Shown here one piece after another: positions 56,449-64,000 of a stretch of 64,000 nt of DNA. The notes beneath the pieces were generated by a model that was not told the DNA's origin, did no database searches, and worked only from the letters and a program-made list of their open reading frames with translations. This DNA is from Shewanella frigidimarina. Lineage in GTDB: Bacteria > Pseudomonadota > Gammaproteobacteria > Enterobacterales > Shewanellaceae. Where the stretch lies: positions 558,001 through 622,000 of the forward strand of contig NZ_RKKE01000003.1 in the NCBI RefSeq assembly GCF_003797125.1, given 5' to 3'. The position numbers were made by a program, and so were the translations under genes. The number at the start of each line of letters is the position of its first letter. The stretch's first letter is position 1.

Positions 56449-57738
56449 CTAAAACAATAAGTCGATTTCGATTCGACGATTTAACGCGCGGTTCTGTTCA
56501 CTGTCATTCACCACTCGGGGCTCAGACTCACCACGACCTTCAGGCCACAATCGGCCACTTAGCGATGCGCTATTAGCCAGAACGTTCGCAATCGACGTTG
56601 CTCTTGCTAATGAAAGATGCCAATTTGATGGATATTTAGAGGTAAAAATGGGTTCATCATCGGTATGACCGGTGATCAAAATTTTGCCATCGGTACTCTC
56701 TAACGTCAGGGCGATTTTGGCTAAAATCGCTTCAAAATCTGACCGGGGTTGAGTGTTACCAGAAGCAAAAAGTTCAGTCGCCCCAATGCGGATTCTCACA
56801 CGATCGCTTAATTGTTCTACTTCGAGTAAATTTTTGCCAATTTCGGTTTGTAATAGTTGTTGCAGTAATAATGCTTCATCACGACTAATTTGTTGTTGCG
56901 CATCAATGGTTTTTTCCCAAGGCACAATCGAAGTCAATTCTTTATAAGCTTCTGATGAGTAATTGTTGATGCTGTAACTAAAACCCATATAGATAAATAA
57001 AGTAACCACACCAAATAATGCCCCGATAACCCATAAAGGAAATGGCTGCTGAAAAGTTAAATTAGGCACAATATTCTGTCGCCATCCTGGTGATAACTCT
57101 CTATGAAAATCGCCTTTGCAAGATTGAATGGCTAAATACGTTTTTTCACGTAATGCTTCTAATTTTTGATCGCCTTGAGGCTCAACTCTCATTTTGCCAA
57201 CAAAACCAAGAGTTAAACATAAATACATCAACTCAAGTAAATTACACTTTTCAGAAGGATGACGAAGTGATGCTTCAAGCAAGGTATAGAAATATTCACC
57301 ACCTAAAGTTTCATTATGAAAAGTAGAAAGCAAACTGTCTGATGCCCAATAGCTTTGCTCTCCCCAAGGCGTATTGAGAACTACTTCATCAATAAAACAA
57401 CACAAGCAATATCGTGCAGACTTAATGTCATCTGACGCTAAATTTGCATTACGCAATTGTTGCTCATAATTCTTGATGAGTTCGACACAATGCACCCGTA
57501 AAGTATTGACATCATCATGCTCGGTACTATTTCGTAACTGAGTACAAATAGATAAAAGCGTACCCGCAAAATCAACGATTGGGTTTTGCGATAAGCTTAG
57601 TTGCGATCGGTTGTCGCGATTATCGGCACGATGATCTTGGATCAAGGTTTTCTGACTATCATCATCGACTTTTGTTTTATTGCCAGCCATACCCGACCCT
57701 TTCCCTGGGCGAGGTTTAACGATGGTTTTATCGTTCAC
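56449..57738 (-). CDS. tssL: T6SS TssL (DotU) with C-terminal OmpA-like domain
   Basis: This 429-residue protein joins a DotU/TssL cytoplasmic domain (ARYCLCCFIDEVVLNTPWG, LLSTFHNETLGGEYFYTLL, LMYLCLTLGFVGKM) to one membrane helix (PLWVIGALFGVVTLFIYMGF). A periplasmic OmpA-type peptidoglycan-binding domain follows (ILITGHTDDEPI, LSLARATSIANVL, GRGESEPRVVND, NRRIEIDL). The fused form anchors the TssJLM complex to the cell wall without a separate TagL. Confidence 0.96.
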   Translation of the reverse strand: MNDKTIVKPRPGKGSGMAGNKTKVDDDSQKTLIQDHRADNRDNRSQLSLSQNPIVDFAGTLLSICTQLRNSTEHDDVNTLRVHCVELIKNYEQQLRNANLASDDIKSARYCLCCFIDEVVLNTPWGEQSYWASDSLLSTFHNETLGGEYFYTLLEASLRHPSEKCNLLELMYLCLTLGFVGKMRVEPQGDQKLEALREKTYLAIQSCKGDFHRELSPGWRQNIVPNLTFQQPFPLWVIGALFGVVTLFIYMGFSYSINNYSSEAYKELTSIVPWEKTIDAQQQISRDEALLLQQLLQTEIGKNLLEVEQLSDRVRIRIGATELFASGNTQPRSDFEAILAKIALTLESTDGKILITGHTDDEPIFTSKYPSNWHLSLARATSIANVLANSASLSGRLWPEGRGESEPRVVNDSEQNRALNRRIEIDLLF

Positions 57739-57762
57739 AAAATTATCCTTAATGTTTTGGCG

Positions 57763-59091
57763 TTAAATACTCACAGCCCAAAGTTCTATTTGTAACTCTG
57801 GATAAGCACCAGAAATATGCATCGCTACACCGCCACTTGATTTAAGCTTTATCCAATGGCTGTTGTTTTTATCTAATTGAAAATAGTGATAACCAGCATG
57901 GTATGGCACCTGTCTTGGTGCTACTGGGAGGTTGGATATTCCAATGCCTGGTAATTGGTTATTTACCAGCTCTCGAATGGTTTCAACTGACCCTATTTTA
58001 ATTTGCGAAGGTAGGCGTTGGCGAAGCTCGTCATGCGGTACATTTGCTTTAACAGCAAGAATAAACTCAGCATTATCAAGCATACTTTTATCTGCAATCG
58101 TCGAGAAATATACACCAAATTTGGTCTTTTCTAGGATCAGCTCTGTAGCACTTTGCTCCAATACGCTACTTAACCCATGATTTACAATTACCATAGTATT
58201 ACTAAATACATAGGTTAAATTGTCATGTTGATAGACTGGAAATTTTGGCGGTCGCTTGTTGGGGCTGCTGAACGTTGAAAGTTCGCCAGAAAAACTAATG
58301 AGTGTGCGAAATAGCAATTCCGGATGAATGTGATTAACCACACCATAATGTTCGAAAATGGGTTGGTACTTATTTAAAAGTTGTAACATTAAAAAGTCTG
58401 CTATCGAACTAGAAGTCCCTTGGGATTGACTTAAGCGACCCGCAATGGCTTCTGCGCGCTGATTAATCATACCGGTGACTTCAGTTGTCATACTCATTAA
58501 GGTTTTGATGTGTTCAATACCAATACATGCCGGAATAAACTTTTTATCTAATCGAATCACGCCCTCTTCAGACACATCAATAACTCGAGCTATCGCGATT
58601 GAAACATAACCTGATCGGTCTTCACTTTGTAACTTTAACCGACAATCTAATTTGGCAACTTGCAGCACTTCCATTGCATCGGACCCAACGCTTGTGTCAA
58701 CAATGTTGTGATCTTCATAGCTGTAACGAGTAATTTGATTTTGTTCAGAAGATGAAATATTCATCCCATTGCTTTTCGCAACGGGAAGAACAAGATAGAC
58801 AAGTTGGTCCAATGTACCTGCTGGGACAGTAATAGCCGTTGGTAACGGACTCTGCTCAGGAAGACAAGCCAAGGTGTTATCTGGAAAAACACAATCGATG
58901 CGGTCTAATCCAAATTGCCCCAGTGGAAGTAGGCCATAATTGACTTCATAGCTCACAATCCCCCAAGCAAGTGGGTTGTTATTCTTGGCAGTTCGCGCTT
59001 GTTGATGTTGCAAAAAACGTTCTTGCTGCTGCATATGTTGTGGACGAAGAAACATGCCCTCTGTCCATGCTATTGGGCTAAAATCGCTCAT
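57763..59091 (-). CDS. tssK: T6SS baseplate-membrane linker TssK
   Basis: This 442-residue protein begins with the TssK hallmark WTEGMFLRPQHMQQQERFLQ and continues with GIVSYEVNYGLLPLGQFGLD. Later segments include LLQLLNKYQPIFEHY-type text and QLPGIGISNLPVAPRQVPYH with HYFQLDKNNSHW. It joins the baseplate to TssL and TssM. It follows tssJ by 24 nt. Confidence 0.96.
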   Translation of the reverse strand: MSDFSPIAWTEGMFLRPQHMQQQERFLQHQQARTAKNNNPLAWGIVSYEVNYGLLPLGQFGLDRIDCVFPDNTLACLPEQSPLPTAITVPAGTLDQLVYLVLPVAKSNGMNISSSEQNQITRYSYEDHNIVDTSVGSDAMEVLQVAKLDCRLKLQSEDRSGYVSIAIARVIDVSEEGVIRLDKKFIPACIGIEHIKTLMSMTTEVTGMINQRAEAIAGRLSQSQGTSSSIADFLMLQLLNKYQPIFEHYGVVNHIHPELLFRTLISFSGELSTFSSPNKRPPKFPVYQHDNLTYVFSNTMVIVNHGLSSVLEQSATELILEKTKFGVYFSTIADKSMLDNAEFILAVKANVPHDELRQRLPSQIKIGSVETIRELVNNQLPGIGISNLPVAPRQVPYHAGYHYFQLDKNNSHWIKLKSSGGVAMHISGAYPELQIELWAVSI

Positions 59092-59115
59092 AATTTCCCT
59101 ATTTATTCACAACAA

Positions 59116-59586
59116 TTATTTTTCAGAGTTATAAACTGCTATTTTTTCTATATTGATAACAACATCATCATAACCAGTAGGATCGACTGCGACGACTGAA
59201 CGCCAACGAGATGAATCAATATCTCTGTATGCGACAATAACACCAACAAATCGTGTGTTTTGTCCCAATGTCATGGCATACTCACGCGTTTCTGATGGTT
59301 GTAATTCCAGCTCATCCTTACGAATAAGATCTGGACCAAGCACATTTTCTGCTGACTCATCAAGGGTAAAAAAATCTTGAGTATCAAAGATAGTTCTTGA
59401 TGATAATTCAAATATTTTCACCACCACTGGTGATGGCCGATCGTTAATGTCTGGATTAATGTCAGCACTGGCATTAAAGGTAATGTCTGTCGATGGTGGG
59501 ACGACAGCATTAATCGTTTTACAGCCAGAGTTAAGTAATAAAAAGCTTACTAATACAATTTGATATAGACCTAACTTCAATTTCAT
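59116..59586 (-). CDS. tssJ: T6SS outer-membrane lipoprotein TssJ
   Basis: This 156-residue protein has a lipobox (LLNSGC, Cys22) and the TssJ transthyretin-like beta-sandwich, with SPVVVKIFELSSRTIFDTQD, then FFTLDESAENVLGPDLI and a VGVIVAYRDIDSSRWRSVV strand. It anchors TssM to the outer membrane. It lies between the FHA gene and tssK. Confidence 0.93.
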   Translation of the reverse strand: MKLKLGLYQIVLVSFLLLNSGCKTINAVVPPSTDITFNASADINPDINDRPSPVVVKIFELSSRTIFDTQDFFTLDESAENVLGPDLIRKDELELQPSETREYAMTLGQNTRFVGVIVAYRDIDSSRWRSVVAVDPTGYDDVVINIEKIAVYNSEK

Positions 59587-59604
59587 TTATTAGCCCTTAA
59601 TAAT

Positions 59605-60984
59605 TTATAATGTTTTAATTTTATTGTCGTATGCTTTAACAAAATCATCTGATAATGCGGCAGCACTGTCTTGCATAAACTCTGTTTTTAAATTGGAATG
59701 TAAGCTTTTATATACCTTCCATTGGCGCATTTGTCTCTGTCCCGGCACTAACATGTCTGTAAGCGACTGATTTTGACTTTTGGCTTCAATAAATTCAGGA
59801 TCTAATTGATTTAGCAATCCACGGATAGCGCCTAATGTGCCTGCAGTTAACGCGGTATCATGCTTTCGACCGTCATTAAAAGCTTCGGTGATAGCTTGTT
59901 GAGATGACAAGAAACTCGCACTTTTCCTTAAAAATAAATTTTGAAATACATCATCAATATTGGCCGAAAATTTCAATGGATTATTTTCACGCTGCTGGAA
60001 TGTCGTTTGATTGATCCTAAACTCAGTCTTCAGCTTTGAACGTTGACGTAGTGATTCCATCAGTCCTGTCAACATAAACTGCATGCTTTGGCCCAGTTCA
60101 AACATCAATTCTTCAGTTAACACATTGACATAATCGTGTTCATTGACTCCCAAACCTTGGAAAAATGCTTTGCTTAATGCAGATGCTGGGCTTACCAGAG
60201 TACTAACTGACGCCTTGGTATTGGGTGCCTCGGGGGCCACTTTTTTTACCTCAGCTTTTACAACTTCAGGCACTTTGATAGGGTTAACTGAAGCTTGAGA
60301 AACCTGAGGCATGGGCTCTTGCGGAACAGCAGACCGGGTATCTGCTTGTGTATGAGCTTGAGAGCCTTGCCCAAAAATATCTTTATCCCATTCTTCTGGA
60401 ATGGCAACAGGTGGTTGAAAATGGTCTTGTAAATCAGCGTTAATCTGCGAGAGACCTGCTGATTGTTGTCGAGATTGGTTCAATAACATAGCAGAATCAA
60501 ATCCTGCTAAATCGGACTCAAACCCAGTATCAAGCATTGATGAAGAAGAAGCTGCTGGAATGACTTTATTTTGCTGCAAAGTCGCTACTGGCGGTGCGTC
60601 ATGTACATCTTGCTGAACATGACTATTGGAGGTCACATTTAACATTTGTAACTTCGCGCTGATCTCATAATCACCAAAAGTGAACAAATCATCGTGTTCA
60701 ATTTTATGTTCACGATTGGCGCCTAACGCTTCGACAGCCCGATTGACATATAACCCATTGGTTGATAAATCCTCAATGAAAAAGTCATCACTGCGCTTAA
60801 TGATCCGAGCATGAGTACCAGATACCACTTTTTCAGGATCAGGCATGTGCCAGTCACATACATCAGAGCGCCCTAACGTTAAGGTGTCTGTGACATCTTT
60901 TGTTATGACTTGCTCAGGGGATAACCTGTGATAACTCACAATCTCTAGCGATAATTCCATTTCTATTACATCTTCCTTCATCAA
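59605..60984 (-). CDS. tagH: T6SS FHA-domain scaffold (Fha/TagH)
   Basis: This 459-residue protein has an N-terminal FHA domain with TLGRSDVCDWHMPDPEKVVS, then GTHARI and LSTNGLYVNR (phosphothreonine-binding residues G-R, S and N). A low-complexity Q/A/P/V linker of about 150 residues separates it from the C-terminal T6SS-FHA domain (FQGLGVNEHDYVNVLTEELM, FQNLFLRKSASFLSSQQAIT). Phosphorylation by PpkA would trigger firing. Start choice between two adjacent Met codons is open. Confidence 0.94.
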   Translation of the reverse strand: MMKEDVIEMELSLEIVSYHRLSPEQVITKDVTDTLTLGRSDVCDWHMPDPEKVVSGTHARIIKRSDDFFIEDLSTNGLYVNRAVEALGANREHKIEHDDLFTFGDYEISAKLQMLNVTSNSHVQQDVHDAPPVATLQQNKVIPAASSSSMLDTGFESDLAGFDSAMLLNQSRQQSAGLSQINADLQDHFQPPVAIPEEWDKDIFGQGSQAHTQADTRSAVPQEPMPQVSQASVNPIKVPEVVKAEVKKVAPEAPNTKASVSTLVSPASALSKAFFQGLGVNEHDYVNVLTEELMFELGQSMQFMLTGLMESLRQRSKLKTEFRINQTTFQQRENNPLKFSANIDDVFQNLFLRKSASFLSSQQAITEAFNDGRKHDTALTAGTLGAIRGLLNQLDPEFIEAKSQNQSLTDMLVPGQRQMRQWKVYKSLHSNLKTEFMQDSAAALSDDFVKAYDNKIKTL

Positions 60985-61013
60985 CTTATTGACTAGCCAT
61001 CATACCCAGTGAG

Positions 61014-62999
61014 TTATAAGCGTTGAACACCATTGAGACGTTCATACATTTCATTTCCTCTGGCAAATAACTCTCTGGCTGTCTTCAGATATTGCTTATC
61101 AAGATACACATTTGCTTGGCGTAAAAATGAAGCGGCTAAACGTTTATCAAGCGTTAGCAAGGGTTCAAAGTCATCAGGTAAATTCGTGGCGAGCCCCCTA
61201 ACTTCTTTATCAAACTCATGTAAGTCTTTCGGATTATCAATCGCATCCAACCTCACGGTTAATTGATTAAATGTATCTCGGTAATAAACTTCAGCAGCAT
61301 CGTATGGATAGCTGGCAGTTTTACCTTTTGCCGTTAAATCGTGATAGTCATTTAACCTTTTAACCGCCACTTTTAATTCAGCGCCATATTCAATTAATGA
61401 CTTAGCTTTTGGATAGTTTGCAAAAATATATTCGCCGGTAGTAATCAACCCATCAATTTGAGTAATATCATGTTTCTTTAAGGCGTTATTAAATGTGCTT
61501 GCATAGAGAGTGTATTCTTCATTGCTGGCGGTGTATGCATATCCAGGTTCGACAAACGTTAACCCTTCAACAATGGCTTGAATATTATTACTTCCCTGTT
61601 CGTTATAACGGGCTTGAGATAATAAAAGACTTAATCGTTCAGACAGTGCATCTACAACAGATTGTTTACTTCTCTCAGCTTGATTTTTCATTTGTAGTAA
61701 GCGAACTGAATCAGGATAAAATCGTTCTATATCATTAATAACTTGTGCTATTTTTTCATAATCTTGATACAGACCATTATCGCTTTTCGGTAAAGAAGCA
61801 ATACGTTGCTCAACAATATCCAACACTTCAGATTGATGCGTCTTTAACAAACCATTCTTAATTAGCGTTTTATCTTCTGGAATATCTTCTATCTGGGCTA
61901 ATAACGCTGAAGCAGGAATAAATTCAAATGCTTGAACTTCGCTTTTGGCCTTATTTGTCAGAGCGACTTTACTCTGTAAGTCGTCTAATTGAACCTGATA
62001 ATACTGTTGAATTTGAAACCCACTGATCACAAGTACAGCACCTGCAGCAATAGCGGTGAGTAGTGGCCAACTTTTACTGTGGAACTTATTGATAATTAGC
62101 TCGATGGAAGGCGCACGTTGTACTTTTTTAAGCGCGAGACCTTTTTTCAACATAGGCCATAATCGTGAACTAATATTTTTTGGTTTAATCAACTTATTGT
62201 TGGTGATATCAACTTCATTTGCAGCTACACGGTTATAAGGATGTTTACTTGTTAGTAGCTCATAGCTAATACACGAAAAAGCAAAAATATCGTCTGCCGC
62301 GCAGGCATCTTCTCCAGATAACTGCTCAAAACTAGCATAAGCTGGGGTATAACCTGTTAAAGGAGAGTCTTGGTCGACTTCGGCAAATGCGTATCGGTCC
62401 TCTCTTTGCTGTAAGTTTTTCGCAACGCCAAAATCAAAAACTTTAATGTTCCCTTGGCGAGTGAGGAAGATATTTGATGGCTTTAAGTCTGTATGGACAA
62501 TACCTTGTTGATGAGCATACGATAATGCAGAAGCAATCTGATCAATGATTTTCATTGATCCTTTGAAGTTGATGCCTAATGGTTTTGAACGTTTGATCAC
62601 TTGGTCTAATGATTCGCCATCTAACCACTCCATCACCATAAAGTGAAAGCCATCATCGGTATCTACATCATAAACTCTGATGATATTTGGATGAGATAGT
62701 TTTTGAGTTTGTACTGACTCTTTGATAAGGACTTGCTGAGCTTCGGGTATATCCGATATCTGAGATAATAATACTTTAATCGCAACAAAAGGTTCTGTTA
62801 CGTTTAATGACTCCAAATAGAGATCTTTGGCGCGGTATATATCACTCATACCACCATGACCAATTTTCGACTCAATTAAATAGCGATTTTTGAAACACTT
62901 CCCAATCAAGTTAACTTTATTATTATTTCCAGAATGTTCAAATCCTGCCACAACTGTTTTATCTTCAGCAAAGTGATTTGGTGCTTTACTCTTATCCAT
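61014..62999 (-). CDS. ppkA: T6SS Ser/Thr kinase PpkA-like
   Basis: This 661-residue kinase has a glycine loop IGHGGMSDIYRA (46-57), the catalytic Lys75 (VAIKVL), a catalytic loop HTDLKPSN (169-176) and DFG (189-191). The catalytic loop is HTD rather than HRD, so it is a non-RD kinase. One membrane helix lies at 311-330. A long helical periplasmic part of about 330 residues follows and replaces the VWA domain of Pseudomonas PpkA, so the sensor side differs. It heads the minus-strand T6SS run behind a 319-nt divergent region. Confidence 0.92.
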   Translation of the reverse strand: MDKSKAPNHFAEDKTVVAGFEHSGNNNKVNLIGKCFKNRYLIESKIGHGGMSDIYRAKDLYLESLNVTEPFVAIKVLLSQISDIPEAQQVLIKESVQTQKLSHPNIIRVYDVDTDDGFHFMVMEWLDGESLDQVIKRSKPLGINFKGSMKIIDQIASALSYAHQQGIVHTDLKPSNIFLTRQGNIKVFDFGVAKNLQQREDRYAFAEVDQDSPLTGYTPAYASFEQLSGEDACAADDIFAFSCISYELLTSKHPYNRVAANEVDITNNKLIKPKNISSRLWPMLKKGLALKKVQRAPSIELIINKFHSKSWPLLTAIAAGAVLVISGFQIQQYYQVQLDDLQSKVALTNKAKSEVQAFEFIPASALLAQIEDIPEDKTLIKNGLLKTHQSEVLDIVEQRIASLPKSDNGLYQDYEKIAQVINDIERFYPDSVRLLQMKNQAERSKQSVVDALSERLSLLLSQARYNEQGSNNIQAIVEGLTFVEPGYAYTASNEEYTLYASTFNNALKKHDITQIDGLITTGEYIFANYPKAKSLIEYGAELKVAVKRLNDYHDLTAKGKTASYPYDAAEVYYRDTFNQLTVRLDAIDNPKDLHEFDKEVRGLATNLPDDFEPLLTLDKRLAASFLRQANVYLDKQYLKTARELFARGNEMYERLNGVQRL

Positions 63000-63318
63000 A
63001 AGTACAGGTTAATCCCTTAATATTATCCTAAAGTATGTAAACTATCTTCCTAGTGAATCAAAATTACCCCAATATGTTGCAGCAAGAAAATGCAAAAAAC
63101 AACATTTAAAAACTTGCTTAATAACTTTTAAATAAATTCATTAAAATAAACCACCCATTAGTATGTATTAAAATCTAAAAACATTAAAAAGTATGTTTTT
63201 AATATTAAAATAAACATCTAATTAACTAAAAAACAGTTTTTCTATTGACCCAATAAAACATTATCGGTAATTTACGATTTCTTTTTAATGGACCACATTT
63301 TTAAAGGATTAAACAAAT
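63000..63318. other. Divergent region between ppkA and the OmpA-like lipoprotein gene
   Basis: About 319 nt, extremely A/T-rich, presumably holding the promoters of the leading T6SS unit and the ompA-like gene. A short imperfect repeat (TAAAAACAT/ATGTTTTTA at 63176-63201) is the only structure seen; its significance is doubtful. Confidence 0.5.
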
Positions 63319-63810
63319 ATGAAACGCGTCAATCTTTCATTACCTGTTATTGCGTTATTAACACTTGCGGGTTGTCAATCAGCACCTGTCGTTGTATCTG
63401 AACCAATCAAAACATTTTCTATTTCTCCAGAGTGTATTGAATATACATTACAAACAGATAATGAAATGATTATTGGGTTCACACCTGTGTATTTCGAAGT
63501 TAATAGTGATAAGTCATACAGTAAGCTTGATACTCACATGTCTTGCGTTGCGACTTACCTCGCCAATAATTCTGATAAAGAACTAAATGTTCAGGGCTTT
63601 ACAGATGACAAAGGCACAGTTAAATACAATAAAGCGTTGGCACAGCGTCGTGCTGATGGTTTAGTGGAGTTTTTAATCTCTTTGGGCACATCTAACGACC
63701 AATTAATTTCGACTACTAAAGTTATTGAAGATAACGGTGTAAAATTAACCAGTTCTGAGCGTTCTAAGACTCGTCGGGTTAACTTTTCCATTACGAATAA
63801 ATCTTCATAA
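63319..63810 (+). CDS. OmpA-domain lipoprotein
   Basis: This 163-residue protein has a lipobox (LTLAGC, Cys19) and an OmpA-type peptidoglycan-binding domain with VYFEVNSDKSYSKLD, LNVQGFTDDKGTVKYNKALA and QRRADGLVEFLISLG. KTRRVNFSI ends the domain. AAAGGATT precedes the ATG. It is divergent from ppkA; it could be a T6SS accessory cell-wall anchor (TagL/TagP-like), but TssL already carries such a domain, so it may equally be a general envelope lipoprotein. Confidence 0.85.
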   Translation: MKRVNLSLPVIALLTLAGCQSAPVVVSEPIKTFSISPECIEYTLQTDNEMIIGFTPVYFEVNSDKSYSKLDTHMSCVATYLANNSDKELNVQGFTDDKGTVKYNKALAQRRADGLVEFLISLGTSNDQLISTTKVIEDNGVKLTSSERSKTRRVNFSITNKSS

Positions 63811-63866
63811 AAAATGAATTAAAGTATTAATAAAATACTGTAATTCAAGTGTATTTATTATACTTA

Positions 63867-63906
63867 TTATTGAATCTCAGCTTATTACAAAGCTGAGATT
63901 CAATAA
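63867..63906 (+). terminator. 17-bp perfect hairpin after the OmpA-like gene
   Basis: TTATTGAATCTCAGCTT and its exact complement with a 6-nt loop, about 60 nt past the stop. The A/T flanks provide a short T stretch on either side, so it can act in both directions. Confidence 0.7.
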
Positions 63907-64000
63907 TTTATCAACAAACCTCAGTTATATCGCTCCTTATTCCATCTAAAAAACCTGCTTACTTATATTATTGTCAATATCTGGACTAAACATGGATTCT

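Overview
The window comes from a gammaproteobacterium, most likely Shewanella or a close relative. The evidence is the Fur, citrate synthase and succinate dehydrogenase protein sequences, the sdh/suc gene order facing gltA, and a moderately AT-rich chromosome. No rRNA, tRNA, CRISPR array or insertion sequence was seen. These statements rest on reading and family recall; no database search was run.

Layout. (1) 1-10.4 kb: the 3' end of a chemotaxis receptor gene, a porin paired with a small PstS-like periplasmic protein, a lipoprotein M3 peptidase (Dcp type), a CpdB-type 2',3'-cyclic phosphodiesterase, a sirtuin overlapping a small P-loop kinase, Fur, and an AEC transporter. (2) 10.5-21.9 kb: TCA cycle block, with sdhCDAB and sucABCD on the minus strand divergent from gltA. 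A hairpin terminator separates sdhB from sucA. (3) 22.1-29.6 kb: AT-rich accessory region on the minus strand, downstream of an rhs gene. It reads as a series of effector/immunity modules, several of them broken. They are: an Rhs toxin-tip remnant plus an orphan gene; a muramidase with a lipoprotein; a decayed amidase-like gene with an intact periplasmic partner; a ChaN/EreA (Tiki-like) protein followed by two paralogous secreted proteins; a frameshifted small lipoprotein; a membrane coiled-coil protein; and a DUF6795-like gene with two in-frame stops. (4) 29.6-39.3 kb: rhs, thiolase-like and HEAT-like adaptor candidates, PAAR, a small unknown, vgrG and hcp. (5) 39.6-63 kb: the rest of a type VI secretion system: clpV, tssG, tssF, tssE, tagJ, a second TssC-like protein, tssC, tssB, tssA, pppA, tagF, tssM, tssL-OmpA, tssK, tssJ, an FHA protein and ppkA. 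An OmpA-like lipoprotein lies divergently at the end.

How it works together. All thirteen core Tss components plus PAAR are present. The PpkA/PppA/FHA/TagF set suggests threonine-phosphorylation control of firing. VgrG, PAAR and the adaptor-like proteins would load the Rhs toxin, while the smaller modules carry effectors aimed at the periplasm with secreted partner proteins.

The most novel candidate is the ChaN/EreA-like protein whose stop overlaps the start of the first of two duplicated secreted proteins (24.2-26.3 kb). It looks like an effector with two periplasmic immunity genes, but that role is inferred from context.
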